Of a stretch of DNA of 49,351 nt, positions 16,790 to 24,189 are shown piece by piece. Source of the DNA: RGIG8597 sp045133795 (GTDB lineage: Bacteria; Spirochaetota; GWE2-31-10); the NCBI GenBank assembly GCA_045133795.1, contig JBGUUT010000121.1:1-49351 (forward strand), written 5' to 3'. The notes under the pieces are model-generated. The model was given only the letters and a program-made list of their open reading frames with translations. It was not told the origin of the DNA and searched no databases. Numbering within the stretch: the first letter of the stretch is position 1; the number at the start of each line of letters is the position of its first letter. Both the position numbers and the translations under genes were made by a program.

Positions 16790-17578
16790 ATGCTTTTAAC
16801 AGAACAAAATTTTACGAACAAATCAATCATCTATTACCACGGACAGGTAAAGAAACATACGCACGAAACAGACACGCAACACAATTGCTTCTTCATAACA
16901 AGGAACTTCCTTTATGCGGTGACTTACACAAAAGGGCGAGGGAGGGACATAGGTGTCGTTGAACAATACACTTTGTCCAGAACCCTGAATCTTTTTAACC
17001 CCAGAAACCCAACAGACCTTGCATTTTTAAGAAAAAGGTTACCCATAGGAAATCAAAAATGGGAAGAACTAGAAAAACACCTTAAGGATAAAGACTGGTT
17101 TCAAAATAAAGTCATCGATAGAAAAAACATAATCAAAACTATAAGACAATTGGGTTATGATGGATTTGTAAATTGGGAATCCATACATAAAGAAAACGAT
17201 TATTTCATAAAATTTCCCAATTACTATAATGATTCAATGTCGATAGGTGTTTTTGACAAGTCTGTATTAAGAAAAGTTGGAGTTCTTGAGCAAAAAGATT
17301 TTGCAAAAGAAGATAGGAACTTCGTAAAAGCACATAATGAAGAAATGAATTATAGGAGCGAACAAATTGCTATTGCAATTAAAGATAAAATGAACAAAAA
17401 CCAAGTTATGATGGAAGTTTTTAAGTCTTGCCCCACTTTAACTTGGGCTGAAATCAAGTTAAACGAGGACAGACTTTTTTCAGCGTACTGCTTAGGTTGT
17501 ACTTTTAGGGAAGTCTACAACGAAGCAATGAACCTTGACAAGAAATCTAAGTGGCAAGATACAAACGACAACTTATAA
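16790..17578 (+). CDS. Orphan ADP-ribosyltransferase-like protein
   Basis: The 262-residue protein is not a family I know by name. Its first 165 residues follow the order seen in phage-type and polyvalent-protein ADP-ribosyltransferases: YYHG (15-18), FFIT (34-37) before an alanine/tyrosine helix (YAVTYT), a VEQYTLSRTLNLFNP strand, and later LGYDGFVNW (121-129) and IGVFDKSVLRKV (152-163). In that family the YHG histidine and later polar residues bind NAD. This is inferred from pattern only. The C-terminal 90 residues are helical and unassigned. There is no ribosome binding site before the ATG, codon choice differs from neighbours (AGG, GGG and CCC are frequent), and short direct repeats flank it, all pointing to recent transfer. 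Confidence 0.5.
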   Translation: MLLTEQNFTNKSIIYYHGQVKKHTHETDTQHNCFFITRNFLYAVTYTKGRGRDIGVVEQYTLSRTLNLFNPRNPTDLAFLRKRLPIGNQKWEELEKHLKDKDWFQNKVIDRKNIIKTIRQLGYDGFVNWESIHKENDYFIKFPNYYNDSMSIGVFDKSVLRKVGVLEQKDFAKEDRNFVKAHNEEMNYRSEQIAIAIKDKMNKNQVMMEVFKSCPTLTWAEIKLNEDRLFSAYCLGCTFREVYNEAMNLDKKSKWQDTNDNL

Positions 17579-17607
17579 AGTTGTTTTATAAGGAATAAAA
17601 TGGTTAT

Positions 17608-17645
17608 AAGTCTGAGTAAAGTTTTCTTACTCAGACTTTTTTATT
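17608..17645 (+). terminator. Hairpin terminator after the ART-like gene
   Basis: AAGTCTGAGTAA (17608-17619) pairs perfectly with TTACTCAGACTT (17627-17638), loop of seven, followed by T6. Confidence 0.92.
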
Positions 17646-17684
17646 TGTAAAAGCAATAGTATTTATGGACATAATCTTTTTTAT

Positions 17685-17706
17685 TACCAATACTTTTTCA
17701 GAACAT
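17685..17706 (+). repeat. Direct repeat copy 2 right of the ART-like gene
   Basis: It contains the exact 19-base core found at 16672-16690, just after the terminator of the ART-like gene, so the two copies bracket the gene. Confidence 0.75.
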
Positions 17707-17741
17707 GTATTAATATTTAAACAAAACTATTAATGATGTGC

Positions 17742-17770
17742 TATCAACCGTTTTTACGGACATAGCCTTA
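17742..17770 (+). repeat. Degenerate third copy of the direct repeat
   Basis: It matches copy 1 at TATCAA, the T5 run and ACATAGCCTT, but its middle carries CCGT-TTTT-ACGG, a small hairpin. It lies just upstream of the flavoprotein gene. Confidence 0.45.
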
Positions 17771-17827
17771 GGTTTTAAAAATGTATTATCGATAATCGAG
17801 TAAAAACAGCAGAATAATGGAGATAGA

Positions 17828-18370
17828 ATGAAAAAGGCTTTAGTTATGAATTGCAGTCCGGTAAAAAACGGAGCGACTGCGGAAATAGTGAATATTGTTT
17901 CAAACTGTTTAAAAGAAAAATATGATGTTAATACAATATGTATCGATGATTATGCTTTTAGTTTTTGCAAAGGTTGCCGGTCGTGTCATAATACGGCAGA
18001 GTGTATTTTGCATGATGATATAGACAAAATAATAGAGCAATATGAATGGGCGGATATCATAATATCGGTAGCTCCTTCTTACTGGGCGGATGTTCCGGGA
18101 CAATTTAAAGCATTTATTGACAGATGTACGCCGTGGTGCAATACACATGAACCGCATGCAAAGCTTTCCGGCGGAAAAAAAGGATATTCAATTGCATTGC
18201 GAACCGGACCGAGCATGCCGGAATGTGAACGAATAATAGGAAGTATCGAACATTTTTACGGACATATGGAAATTGAATCTTGCGGAAAACTCGGATTGTG
18301 TTCGGTAGAATACAAAGAGGCCGTAGAGGCAAGAAAAGCAGAGATTGTAGAATTTTGTAATAAAATATAA
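17828..18370 (+). CDS. NADPH-dependent FMN reductase / flavodoxin-like family protein
   Basis: The 180-residue flavoprotein has the N-terminal FMN phosphate loop of the family (MNCSPVKNGATAEIV), a central CKGCRSCHNTAEC stretch as found in NAD(P)H-dependent oxidoreductases and iron-sulfur flavoproteins, and the DIIISVAPSYWADVPGQFKAFIDR block that closes over the flavin. The cysteines near residues 50-60 may bind a cluster or serve in redox work. Electron-transfer partner and substrate are unknown. It is the first of a run of small same-strand accessory genes. Confidence 0.85.
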   Translation: MKKALVMNCSPVKNGATAEIVNIVSNCLKEKYDVNTICIDDYAFSFCKGCRSCHNTAECILHDDIDKIIEQYEWADIIISVAPSYWADVPGQFKAFIDRCTPWCNTHEPHAKLSGGKKGYSIALRTGPSMPECERIIGSIEHFYGHMEIESCGKLGLCSVEYKEAVEARKAEIVEFCNKI

Positions 18371-18416
18371 GCGATTTTTGAAATTATTCAGTCCAGTATA
18401 ACAAGGAGATTTAAAT

Positions 18417-19019
18417 ATGTATTGTATATTAGTGACAGGAATTCCTGCTGCCGGAAAAAGTACAATTGCGAAGTTATTATCAGAAAAACTTGATATTCCC
18501 ATGATTTCAAAAGACAGTATTAAAGAATTGCTGTTTGATGAAGTCGGTTTTAATTCCAGAGCAGAAAAAGTAAAACTCGGAGTTGCCGGTGCTGATATAA
18601 TGTATTATGTCGCAGAACAATTAATGAGCCATAACTTACCGTTTATATTAGAAAATAATTTTGAAAATACCTCAAGAGACGGGCTGAATAAGATTTTGCA
18701 AAAGTATTCGTATAAGACGATAACCGTTACATTAACCGGGGATTACCGCACTGTTTATGAACGTTTTGTTAACAGAAATAATTGTGCGGACAGACACAGA
18801 GGCCATGTAGTGAATGATTGTTATCCGGAAAAGGAACCGTGCAGATTTATTCAACCGATATCGTATGAAAGCTATGAGGAGGCGATTATCAGCAGGGGAA
18901 TGGATGCGTATATCGGCAATGGTCCGCATATAGTAGTTGATACAACAGATTTTGCTAAGGTTGATAAGGCTGAGATTGTGAATCAAATTTTAATGTATAG
19001 AGAACAAATTAAGAGTTAG
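18417..19019 (+). CDS. P-loop kinase-like protein (AAA_33 type)
   Basis: The 200-residue protein begins with a strand and Walker A motif (GIPAAGKST, residues 8-16), followed by SKDSIKELLFDEVGF, a pattern common to small-molecule kinases and zeta-toxin-like kinases. ENNF in the middle and a lid-like arginine stretch (RFVNRNNCADRHRGH) support phosphotransfer. AAGGAG precedes the ATG. Substrate unknown; resistance or nucleoside phosphorylation would fit. No antitoxin gene is next to it. Confidence 0.75.
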   Translation: MYCILVTGIPAAGKSTIAKLLSEKLDIPMISKDSIKELLFDEVGFNSRAEKVKLGVAGADIMYYVAEQLMSHNLPFILENNFENTSRDGLNKILQKYSYKTITVTLTGDYRTVYERFVNRNNCADRHRGHVVNDCYPEKEPCRFIQPISYESYEEAIISRGMDAYIGNGPHIVVDTTDFAKVDKAEIVNQILMYREQIKS

Positions 19020-19055
19020 TTGAGAATATTTTGTCAAAAGTAAGGTGATGAGTTT

Positions 19056-19541
19056 ATGGCAGATATGTTAGTAAAATTATACAACGTTCCTAATCCATAT
19101 TCATTGGAAGAACAGTTGTTAAAAGACGGAATCAGAATAAAAAAGGCTTTAGCTCCTGATAGAAACAAGGTGATTGAATTTGCAAAAACTTGTGTAAAAG
19201 AAGATTATTCGGGAGAAATAATTGCCGCATTTTCAAATAATCCCGTAACTTGTTATGTCGCAACAAAAGATAAGCAGATAATAGGTTTTGCATGTTATGA
19301 AGCAACTGCGAAGAACTTTTTTGGACCGACGGCAGTTCTTGAAAGCCACAGAAAAAAAGGAATCGGTAAAGCACTGCTTTTAAAATCTTTAAAATCAATG
19401 GAAGAGATGGGCTATGCTTATGCAATTATCGGGTGGCCGGCGGCGACAGCCGTAAATTTTTATGAGAAATGTGTTGGTGCAGTTTTGATAGAAGAAAAAA
19501 GTTCCGGAGTATACAAGAGAATGATAGGAATCGATGAATAG
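19056..19541 (+). CDS. GNAT family N-acetyltransferase
   Basis: The 161-residue protein has the GNAT core: strand IIGFACYEA, the acetyl-CoA pyrophosphate loop SHRKKGIGKALLLKSL (about residues 105-120) and the C-terminal AVNFYEKCVGAVLIEE. An N-terminal extension of about 30 residues precedes the fold. Substrate unknown. AAGGTGATG serves as ribosome binding site. It is one of three acetyltransferases in this cluster. Confidence 0.88.
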   Translation: MADMLVKLYNVPNPYSLEEQLLKDGIRIKKALAPDRNKVIEFAKTCVKEDYSGEIIAAFSNNPVTCYVATKDKQIIGFACYEATAKNFFGPTAVLESHRKKGIGKALLLKSLKSMEEMGYAYAIIGWPAATAVNFYEKCVGAVLIEEKSSGVYKRMIGIDE

Positions 19542-19590
19542 TTGTATTTAACCGGATTTCTTCATTAGGAAACCGGGAGGTATTATAAAA

Positions 19591-20445
19591 ATGCTTAAAG
19601 TTGGTGACAAAATAGGAATCCTTTGTTGTTCAAACGGACAAAAGAAATCGTATAAGGAAAAAATAGGTAGATTAGAAGACACTTTGAGAACTATAGGACT
19701 GGAGCCGATATTCAGCGATTATATATATGAAAAAGAAAATATTTTCGGCGGGACAGCTGAGGAACGAGCAAATGCTCTAATGCAATTTTATAAAGATGAA
19801 AAGATAAAAGGCATATTTGATATTTCCGGCGGTGATATTGCCAACGGCATACTTCCTTATCTTGATTATGAAATAATAAAAAACAGTTCAAAAATGTTTT
19901 GGGGATACAGCGATTTAACAACCGTTATTAATGCAGTTTATAAAAAGACGGGAAAAGCTTCGGTGTTGTATCAAATCAGAAATCTGATATACGACTCTAA
20001 GGAACAACAAACGGCAGATTTTAAAGATACGGTTATCAATAAAGGAAATAATTTGTTCCGGTTAAATTATAAGTTTATTCAAGGAAATGAAATGCACGGC
20101 GTTGTTATCGGAGGAAATATCAGATGTTTGCTGAAATTGGCAGGAACGGAATATATGCCGGATTTTGCGGACAAGCTGTTGCTTTTGGAGAGTTTAAGCG
20201 GAACCGTTGCAAAAATGGAAACGTATTTATGTCAATTAAAGCAACTGGGAGCTTTTGATAAGATTGCCGGAATTATATTGGGGACGTTTACGGAAATGGA
20301 AAATGAAAAATGTACGCCGACGATAGAAACACTTGTAAAAAAAATTGTTGCAAAGGATTTACCGATAGCCGTTACTCTGAATATTGGACACGGAACAAAT
20401 TCTAAAGCGATTGTCATCGGCGGGGAATTGAGCGTTAAAAATTAA
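19591..20445 (+). CDS. Peptidase S66 family protein (LD-carboxypeptidase/MccF-like)
   Basis: S66 enzymes cleave L,D-peptide bonds in recycled murein peptides (LdcA) or inactivate microcin C (MccF). The 284-residue protein shows the serine triad: Ser107 in WGYSDLT, Glu200 in LLLLES and His267 in NIGHGTNSKAI, with the leading strand VGDKIGILCCS and the block IKGIFDISGG. The usual length is about 300. The accessory setting favours the MccF or resistance-type branch, but this cannot be settled from motifs. GGGAGG precedes the ATG. Confidence 0.87.
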   Translation: MLKVGDKIGILCCSNGQKKSYKEKIGRLEDTLRTIGLEPIFSDYIYEKENIFGGTAEERANALMQFYKDEKIKGIFDISGGDIANGILPYLDYEIIKNSSKMFWGYSDLTTVINAVYKKTGKASVLYQIRNLIYDSKEQQTADFKDTVINKGNNLFRLNYKFIQGNEMHGVVIGGNIRCLLKLAGTEYMPDFADKLLLLESLSGTVAKMETYLCQLKQLGAFDKIAGIILGTFTEMENEKCTPTIETLVKKIVAKDLPIAVTLNIGHGTNSKAIVIGGELSVKN

Positions 20446-20466
20446 AATCTGAAAAAGGCGACTAAT

Positions 20467-21297
20467 ATGAATAAAGATATTTTGATTGATAATTTAACAG
20501 GGGAAACTTTGACTTTTAATACAGCGATTTATGATTGTTATGTATTGGATAAATTCGGCGTGTTTATTCCTATTCATCAGGATAATGAAAATCAATCCGG
20601 TAAACATAATCATCCGTCTTATGAAATAATCATAGATTTTAGCAGAGGAACAGATAAAAGGCACTACAATGCACAGATAACATCGCCCGGCGTGGAACAT
20701 GTCCCGAATCAAACTATGCATTCATATTCTATATTCATAGATAAAGAATATTTTGAAAGTCGCTTTAAATTGTATCAGATGACAGTACCGATTTTTATGG
20801 AAAAAACGTTTGAGTTTTGTTCTGATATTTTAAAGGCGTTAAATACATTTGTATTTGAATACAGTAAATCGATGATGAATTCGGATATTACATTAGCGGC
20901 ACAAACGGAGATAATAACTCATTGGTTAATAAGAAGTATTTTCGGCGAGACACTGGATATGCGTGCTGTTTCATCAGAATATTCTTTGGCCAGAGCTCAA
21001 CATTATATAGAGCAACATTACATGGAACATATTACGGTAGATAAGTTGGCTAAGCTTGGATATATGTCAAAGACAACGTTTAACAGAAAATTTAAAAATG
21101 AAATCGGAATTACACCGATAGAGTATCTGATAGAAGTCAGAATCAAGATGGCGAAACTTATGTTAAAAAGGAAAAATAATCAATTAACGGATATTGCTAT
21201 CAGGTGCGGATTCGGAAACGGAGCTTATTTTTCAGCATGTTTTCAAAAAAATGTAGGAATAACGCCGTCAGAATACAGAGAAAAATATGCAAATTAG
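20467..21297 (+). CDS. AraC-family transcriptional regulator
   Basis: The 276-residue regulator has an N-terminal cupin-like ligand domain (KHNHPSYEIIIDF; about residues 20-110) and a C-terminal double helix-turn-helix (about 178-275) with the family hallmarks LAKLGYMSKTTFNRKFKNEIGITPIEYL and DIAIRCGFGNGAYFSACFQKNVGITPSEYR. It likely responds to a small molecule and may control the neighbouring accessory genes, for example the S66 peptidase gene 21 bases upstream or the PNPOx-like gene downstream. Confidence 0.93.
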   Translation: MNKDILIDNLTGETLTFNTAIYDCYVLDKFGVFIPIHQDNENQSGKHNHPSYEIIIDFSRGTDKRHYNAQITSPGVEHVPNQTMHSYSIFIDKEYFESRFKLYQMTVPIFMEKTFEFCSDILKALNTFVFEYSKSMMNSDITLAAQTEIITHWLIRSIFGETLDMRAVSSEYSLARAQHYIEQHYMEHITVDKLAKLGYMSKTTFNRKFKNEIGITPIEYLIEVRIKMAKLMLKRKNNQLTDIAIRCGFGNGAYFSACFQKNVGITPSEYREKYAN

Positions 21298-21385
21298 CAT
21301 TATATCGCAAATATTTGGGTGTATTTCAAAAGACATTCAAGTCGTGTTTTCTGTATAATCAGAAAAAAATTATAGGTGGTTATAT

Positions 21386-21811
21386 ATGAATGAGAAAGAA
21401 ATATACGCATTAATGAATGCAAATCCGGTTTTTCATCTTGCAACAGTAGAGGGCGACCAGCCGAGAGTTCGCGGAATGTTACTGTTTCGTGCCGACGAGA
21501 ACGGTTTGATATTCCATACGGCATCAACGAAAGATGTATACACTCAGATAATGAACAATCCGAAAGTTGAAATGTGTTTTTCCGGTAACGGAACGCAGGT
21601 AAGAGTAACGGGAGTTTTGGAAAATGTTACAGATGATGAGCTGAAAGAGGAAATTTTTAATCATCCGTCCAGAAAGTTTTTGCAGGCATGGAAAGAAAAG
21701 GGAATAGATAGTTTATTGCAGATTTTCAGAATGAAAAATTGTGAAGCAATAACGTGGACAATGGAAACTAATTTTGTAAAGAAAGAGCCGATTCAATTAT
21801 GTAATAAATAA
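21386..21811 (+). CDS. Pyridoxamine 5'-phosphate oxidase-like flavin-binding protein
   Basis: The 141-residue protein has the split-barrel FMN-binding fold of PNPOx-like proteins: FHLATVEGDQPRVRGMLLFRADENGLIFHTASTKDVYTQI and KVEMCFSGNGTQVRVTG. Such short proteins bind FMN, F420 or haem, and many act as general reductases or nitroreductase-like proteins. It ends with a strong terminator. GGTGG is a plausible ribosome binding site. Confidence 0.85.
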   Translation: MNEKEIYALMNANPVFHLATVEGDQPRVRGMLLFRADENGLIFHTASTKDVYTQIMNNPKVEMCFSGNGTQVRVTGVLENVTDDELKEEIFNHPSRKFLQAWKEKGIDSLLQIFRMKNCEAITWTMETNFVKKEPIQLCNK

Positions 21812-21817
21812 ATGTAA

Positions 21818-21852
21818 GTTAAGACGTTTCTGTAATGGAACGTCTTTTTTTA
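21818..21852 (+). terminator. Hairpin terminator after the PNPOx-like gene
   Basis: AAGACGTT (21821-21828) pairs with AACGTCTT (21839-21846), followed by T7. Confidence 0.88.
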
Positions 21853-21917
21853 TTGTACTTACAAGATAGCAGATGTATGATAAGCGAATTGATGTAAATC
21901 GTAGATAAGAGTAAAGA

Positions 21918-22667
21918 ATGGACAATAAAGACGAGATTTTAGCAAAAGTAACTAAACTTGTTTGTGCGTATAAAATGGGGATTTTAGGCGGCGAGAAAAT
22001 GCCGGAAGATGAAAATCCGGGGCTGGAAAAATATTCCGTAGAAAATTATATGTACTTTACATTGCCTATGGCATTGAATTATCAAAGAAATTCCTATGTA
22101 TTGTGGGAATGTGCAAACAAAATGTATGCGGATAAAGAAGCAAGACAAGTTTTTGACAGCAAACAGGTTTGTATAATACCGCAGGAGATTCTAAAAAAAT
22201 ATCTGGTCGAATATAAGGTCGCATTACAACCGAACAAACAGCCTTTGATATGGAAAAAAATATGTGAGACAATAGAGCAAAAACTGAACGGCGATATACG
22301 TAATTTATTTATTATCAATGATTATTCAGTCAAAAATATAAAAGAATATATTCATAAAAATAAAAAGGACTTTCCTTACTTGGGAGGAAATAAAATCTGC
22401 AATTATTGGTTGTATGTACTGGAGCAATACACGGATATAAAGTTTGTTGACCGGGAAAATATCACGGTAGCACCGGATACGCATGTCGTACAGGCAAGTC
22501 AAAAACTGGGAGTCGTTACGCCGGAAGAAGTACAATCAACAAATATTCAAACAGTACTTGCCCAAAGATGGGAAAATATTTTAGAAGGAACAGATTTTAA
22601 ACCTATAGATATTCATACTCCGATGTGGTTATGGAGCAGGGGAAAGTTTAAAGTCGATATTTTATAA
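21918..22667 (+). CDS. Hypothetical protein, possible HhH-GPD DNA-glycosylase relative
   Basis: I do not recognise a named family. The 249-residue helical protein carries a helix-hairpin-helix-like stretch (FPYLGGNKICNYWLYVL, residues 152-168), then APDTHVVQASQKLGV (185-199) where an Asp-Thr-His matches the position of the catalytic Asp in HhH-GPD glycosylases, and a tail IDIHTPMWLWSRG (230-242) that resembles the end of AGOG/Ogg-like proteins. A catalytic lysine in the hairpin is not obvious beyond Lys159. DNA base repair is a possible role, inferred from pattern only. It lies between terminators and GNAT genes. Confidence 0.5.
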   Translation: MDNKDEILAKVTKLVCAYKMGILGGEKMPEDENPGLEKYSVENYMYFTLPMALNYQRNSYVLWECANKMYADKEARQVFDSKQVCIIPQEILKKYLVEYKVALQPNKQPLIWKKICETIEQKLNGDIRNLFIINDYSVKNIKEYIHKNKKDFPYLGGNKICNYWLYVLEQYTDIKFVDRENITVAPDTHVVQASQKLGVVTPEEVQSTNIQTVLAQRWENILEGTDFKPIDIHTPMWLWSRGKFKVDIL

Positions 22668-22721
22668 AAGCAAAATTTAAAATTGCGGTAATATTGGTAA
22701 GCTTATAAACAGAGGAAAATA

Positions 22722-23198
22722 ATGGATATAGTATTCACAGAAGCAACTAAAGAAGACATTGAGGATTTAATAAAACTCAGAATTGCATATATGATTGATG
22801 ATTTCGGAAAAGTAAGTGACAGCGAAAAAGAATGTATGCAGAAACAATTGGCAGATTATTTTAACAGAAAATTGGGCAATGAATTAATTGCTTTTACGGC
22901 AAGAGACGGCGGTAGAATAGTTGCGGTTGTTTATTTGCATATTATTGAAATGCCGGCCAGCTTAGCGGCATTAAATGGTTTGTATGGAGAGGCTTTAAAT
23001 GTATATACCGAACCGGCATACAGAAGAAGAGGATTGTGTACTGCACTTATGAAGAACTTACTTGATTATGGTAAAAAAATCGGATTGGACAGAATAGATT
23101 TAAGTGCTACCAAAAAAGGCTATCCGCTTTATGTCAAAATTGGATTTGCAGAAAAAGAACAACGGTATACCGATATGCGATACAAATATAAATCATAG
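22722..23198 (+). CDS. GNAT family N-acetyltransferase
   Basis: The 158-residue protein has a GNAT fold with the acetyl-CoA loop YRRRGLCTALMKNLL (about residues 103-117) and the C-terminal KGYPLYVKIGFAEKEQRYTDMR. The N-terminus TEATKEDIEDLIKLRIAYM is typical of the family. Substrate unknown. AGAGGA precedes the ATG. Confidence 0.9.
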   Translation: MDIVFTEATKEDIEDLIKLRIAYMIDDFGKVSDSEKECMQKQLADYFNRKLGNELIAFTARDGGRIVAVVYLHIIEMPASLAALNGLYGEALNVYTEPAYRRRGLCTALMKNLLDYGKKIGLDRIDLSATKKGYPLYVKIGFAEKEQRYTDMRYKYKS

Positions 23199-23244
23199 TG
23201 TCATTACGGATTTCAAAACTATCTTTTATAAGGACAAATAAGTT

Positions 23245-23709
23245 ATGGCGTTAAATTATAAAAAAGCGACGATTGCAGATTTAGAAATATTGACGGAAAC
23301 CAGAATTGAAGTTTTGCGTGCCGCAAATAAATTAAGTGATGATGTCGATATGCGTGAAGTAAAAAAACAAACGCTAGAGTATTATAAAAATGCGTTAAAG
23401 GATGATTCTCACTCTGCTTATTTGGTTTTTGACGGAGAAACTTTTGTCGGTGCCGGGGCTGTCAGTTATTTTCAAGTAATGCCGACGTTTCATAATCCTA
23501 CGGGAAAGAAAGCTTATATTATGAATATGTATACAAAACCGTCTTACAGAAGACAGGGAATCGCTTTTAAAATATTGGATTTACTGGTAACCGAAGCAAA
23601 AGTCAAAGGAATAACTGTGATTTCGCTGGAAGCGACGCAAATGGGCAAACCTCTGTATACAAAATATGGTTTTGTAAAAATGAATGATGAAATGGAATTA
23701 CCGTGTTGA
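23245..23709 (+). CDS. GNAT family N-acetyltransferase
   Basis: The 154-residue protein resembles its upstream neighbour in plan: KKATIADLEILTETRIEVLR at the start, the acetyl-CoA loop YRRQGIAFKILDLLV (about 98-112), and GKPLYTKYGFVKMNDEMEL at the end. The two genes may be a duplicated pair. AAGGAC is a fair ribosome binding site. The structured repeat region begins straight after its stop. Confidence 0.9.
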   Translation: MALNYKKATIADLEILTETRIEVLRAANKLSDDVDMREVKKQTLEYYKNALKDDSHSAYLVFDGETFVGAGAVSYFQVMPTFHNPTGKKAYIMNMYTKPSYRRQGIAFKILDLLVTEAKVKGITVISLEATQMGKPLYTKYGFVKMNDEMELPC

Positions 23710-23845
23710 ACGGTTCGGGAGCAATGGAGAGCATAGAATATGCGATAAAACGCATTCACTTGATGTTTTCTTGATAAAAACATTTCATTCGTACGTTTCA
23801 CGTACTCACCGTTTTGTTCATGTACAAAGTACCCTCACCATAGCT

Positions 23846-24077
23846 CGAACGATATGTTTTAGCTAGCCCGAACGGTGTGTTTTAGCTAGCCCGAACGATA
23901 TGTTTTAGCTAGCTCGAACGATGTGTTTTAGCTAGCTCGAACGATATGTTTTAGCTAGCTCGAACGATGTGTTCCAGCTAAATGGAACGATGTGTTCCAG
24001 CTAAATGGAATAAATGTGTTCCAGCTAAATGGAATAAATGTGTTCCAGCTAAATGGAACGATGTGTTTTAGCTAGCT
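23846..24077. repeat. Tandem array, ten units of 23-24 bp
   Basis: Units read CGAACGATATGTTTTAGCTA plus GCT or GCC, in two main types. Units 1-5 and 10 carry TTTTAGCTAGC; units 6-9 carry TTCCAGCTAAATGG, and units 8 and 9 are one base longer (ATAAATG). In the second type GTTCCA and TGGAAC form a perfect inverted repeat across the unit border, and in the first type AGCTAGCT is self-complementary, so each border can fold. No unique spacers separate the units, so it is not CRISPR. Confidence 0.92.
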
Positions 24078-24079
24078 CG

Positions 24080-24111
24080 AACGAAGTATTTCCCAGCGGA
24101 AATACTTCGTT
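24080..24111. repeat. Perfect 14-bp inverted repeat (hairpin 2 of module b)
   Basis: Arms 24080-24093 and 24098-24111 (AACGAAGTATTTCC and its complement) pair perfectly around a CAGC loop. It has no T run typical of a terminator on either side. Confidence 0.9.
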
Positions 24112-24170
24112 CGTTCCTTACGGAACTCACCGTTAGTTTCCTCGATGTTTACGGCGTAAACATTTCGTTC

Positions 24171-24183
24171 GCATGTTCCATGC
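24171..24183. repeat. Small perfect hairpin just past the lipoprotein stop codon
   Basis: GCATG and CATGC pair around a three-base loop (GAA on the minus strand), seven bases after the stop codon of the minus-strand lipoprotein gene. In characterised diversity-generating retroelements a short hairpin lies just downstream of the variable region, so the position is suggestive. Confidence 0.6.
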
Positions 24184-24189
24184 TCACCG

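Larger units (their letters stand above)
23710..24189. repeat. Structured repeat region: two-hairpin modules around a 23-bp tandem array
   Basis: This 480-base stretch has no gene and is nearly all repeats. Read on the minus strand, three modules share the order AACGGTGA, hairpin 1, GAAYGAA, hairpin 2: module a at about 24145-24191 (hairpins 24171-24183 and 24145-24163), module b at about 24080-24134 (hairpins 24113-24126 and 24080-24111), module c at about 23763-23813 (hairpins 23791-23805 and about 23763-23783). A 23-bp tandem array lies between b and c. Smaller hairpins with arms GCATA/TATGC and ATGCG/CGCAT sit at 23731-23755. The region directly follows the variable-looking 3' end of the lipoprotein gene at 24190. 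Confidence 0.85.

Noticed and set aside
17828..23709. Integron cassette array (known in some treponemes)
   Set aside because: Gaps between genes are short and lack paired attC core sites; no integrase gene is present.
23846..24077. CRISPR array
   Set aside because: The 23-bp units follow each other directly with no unique spacers, and no cas genes are near.
24145..24163. Hairpins past 24190 as simple terminators of the lipoprotein gene
   Set aside because: They lack the T run on the minus strand and recur as modules with conserved linkers.
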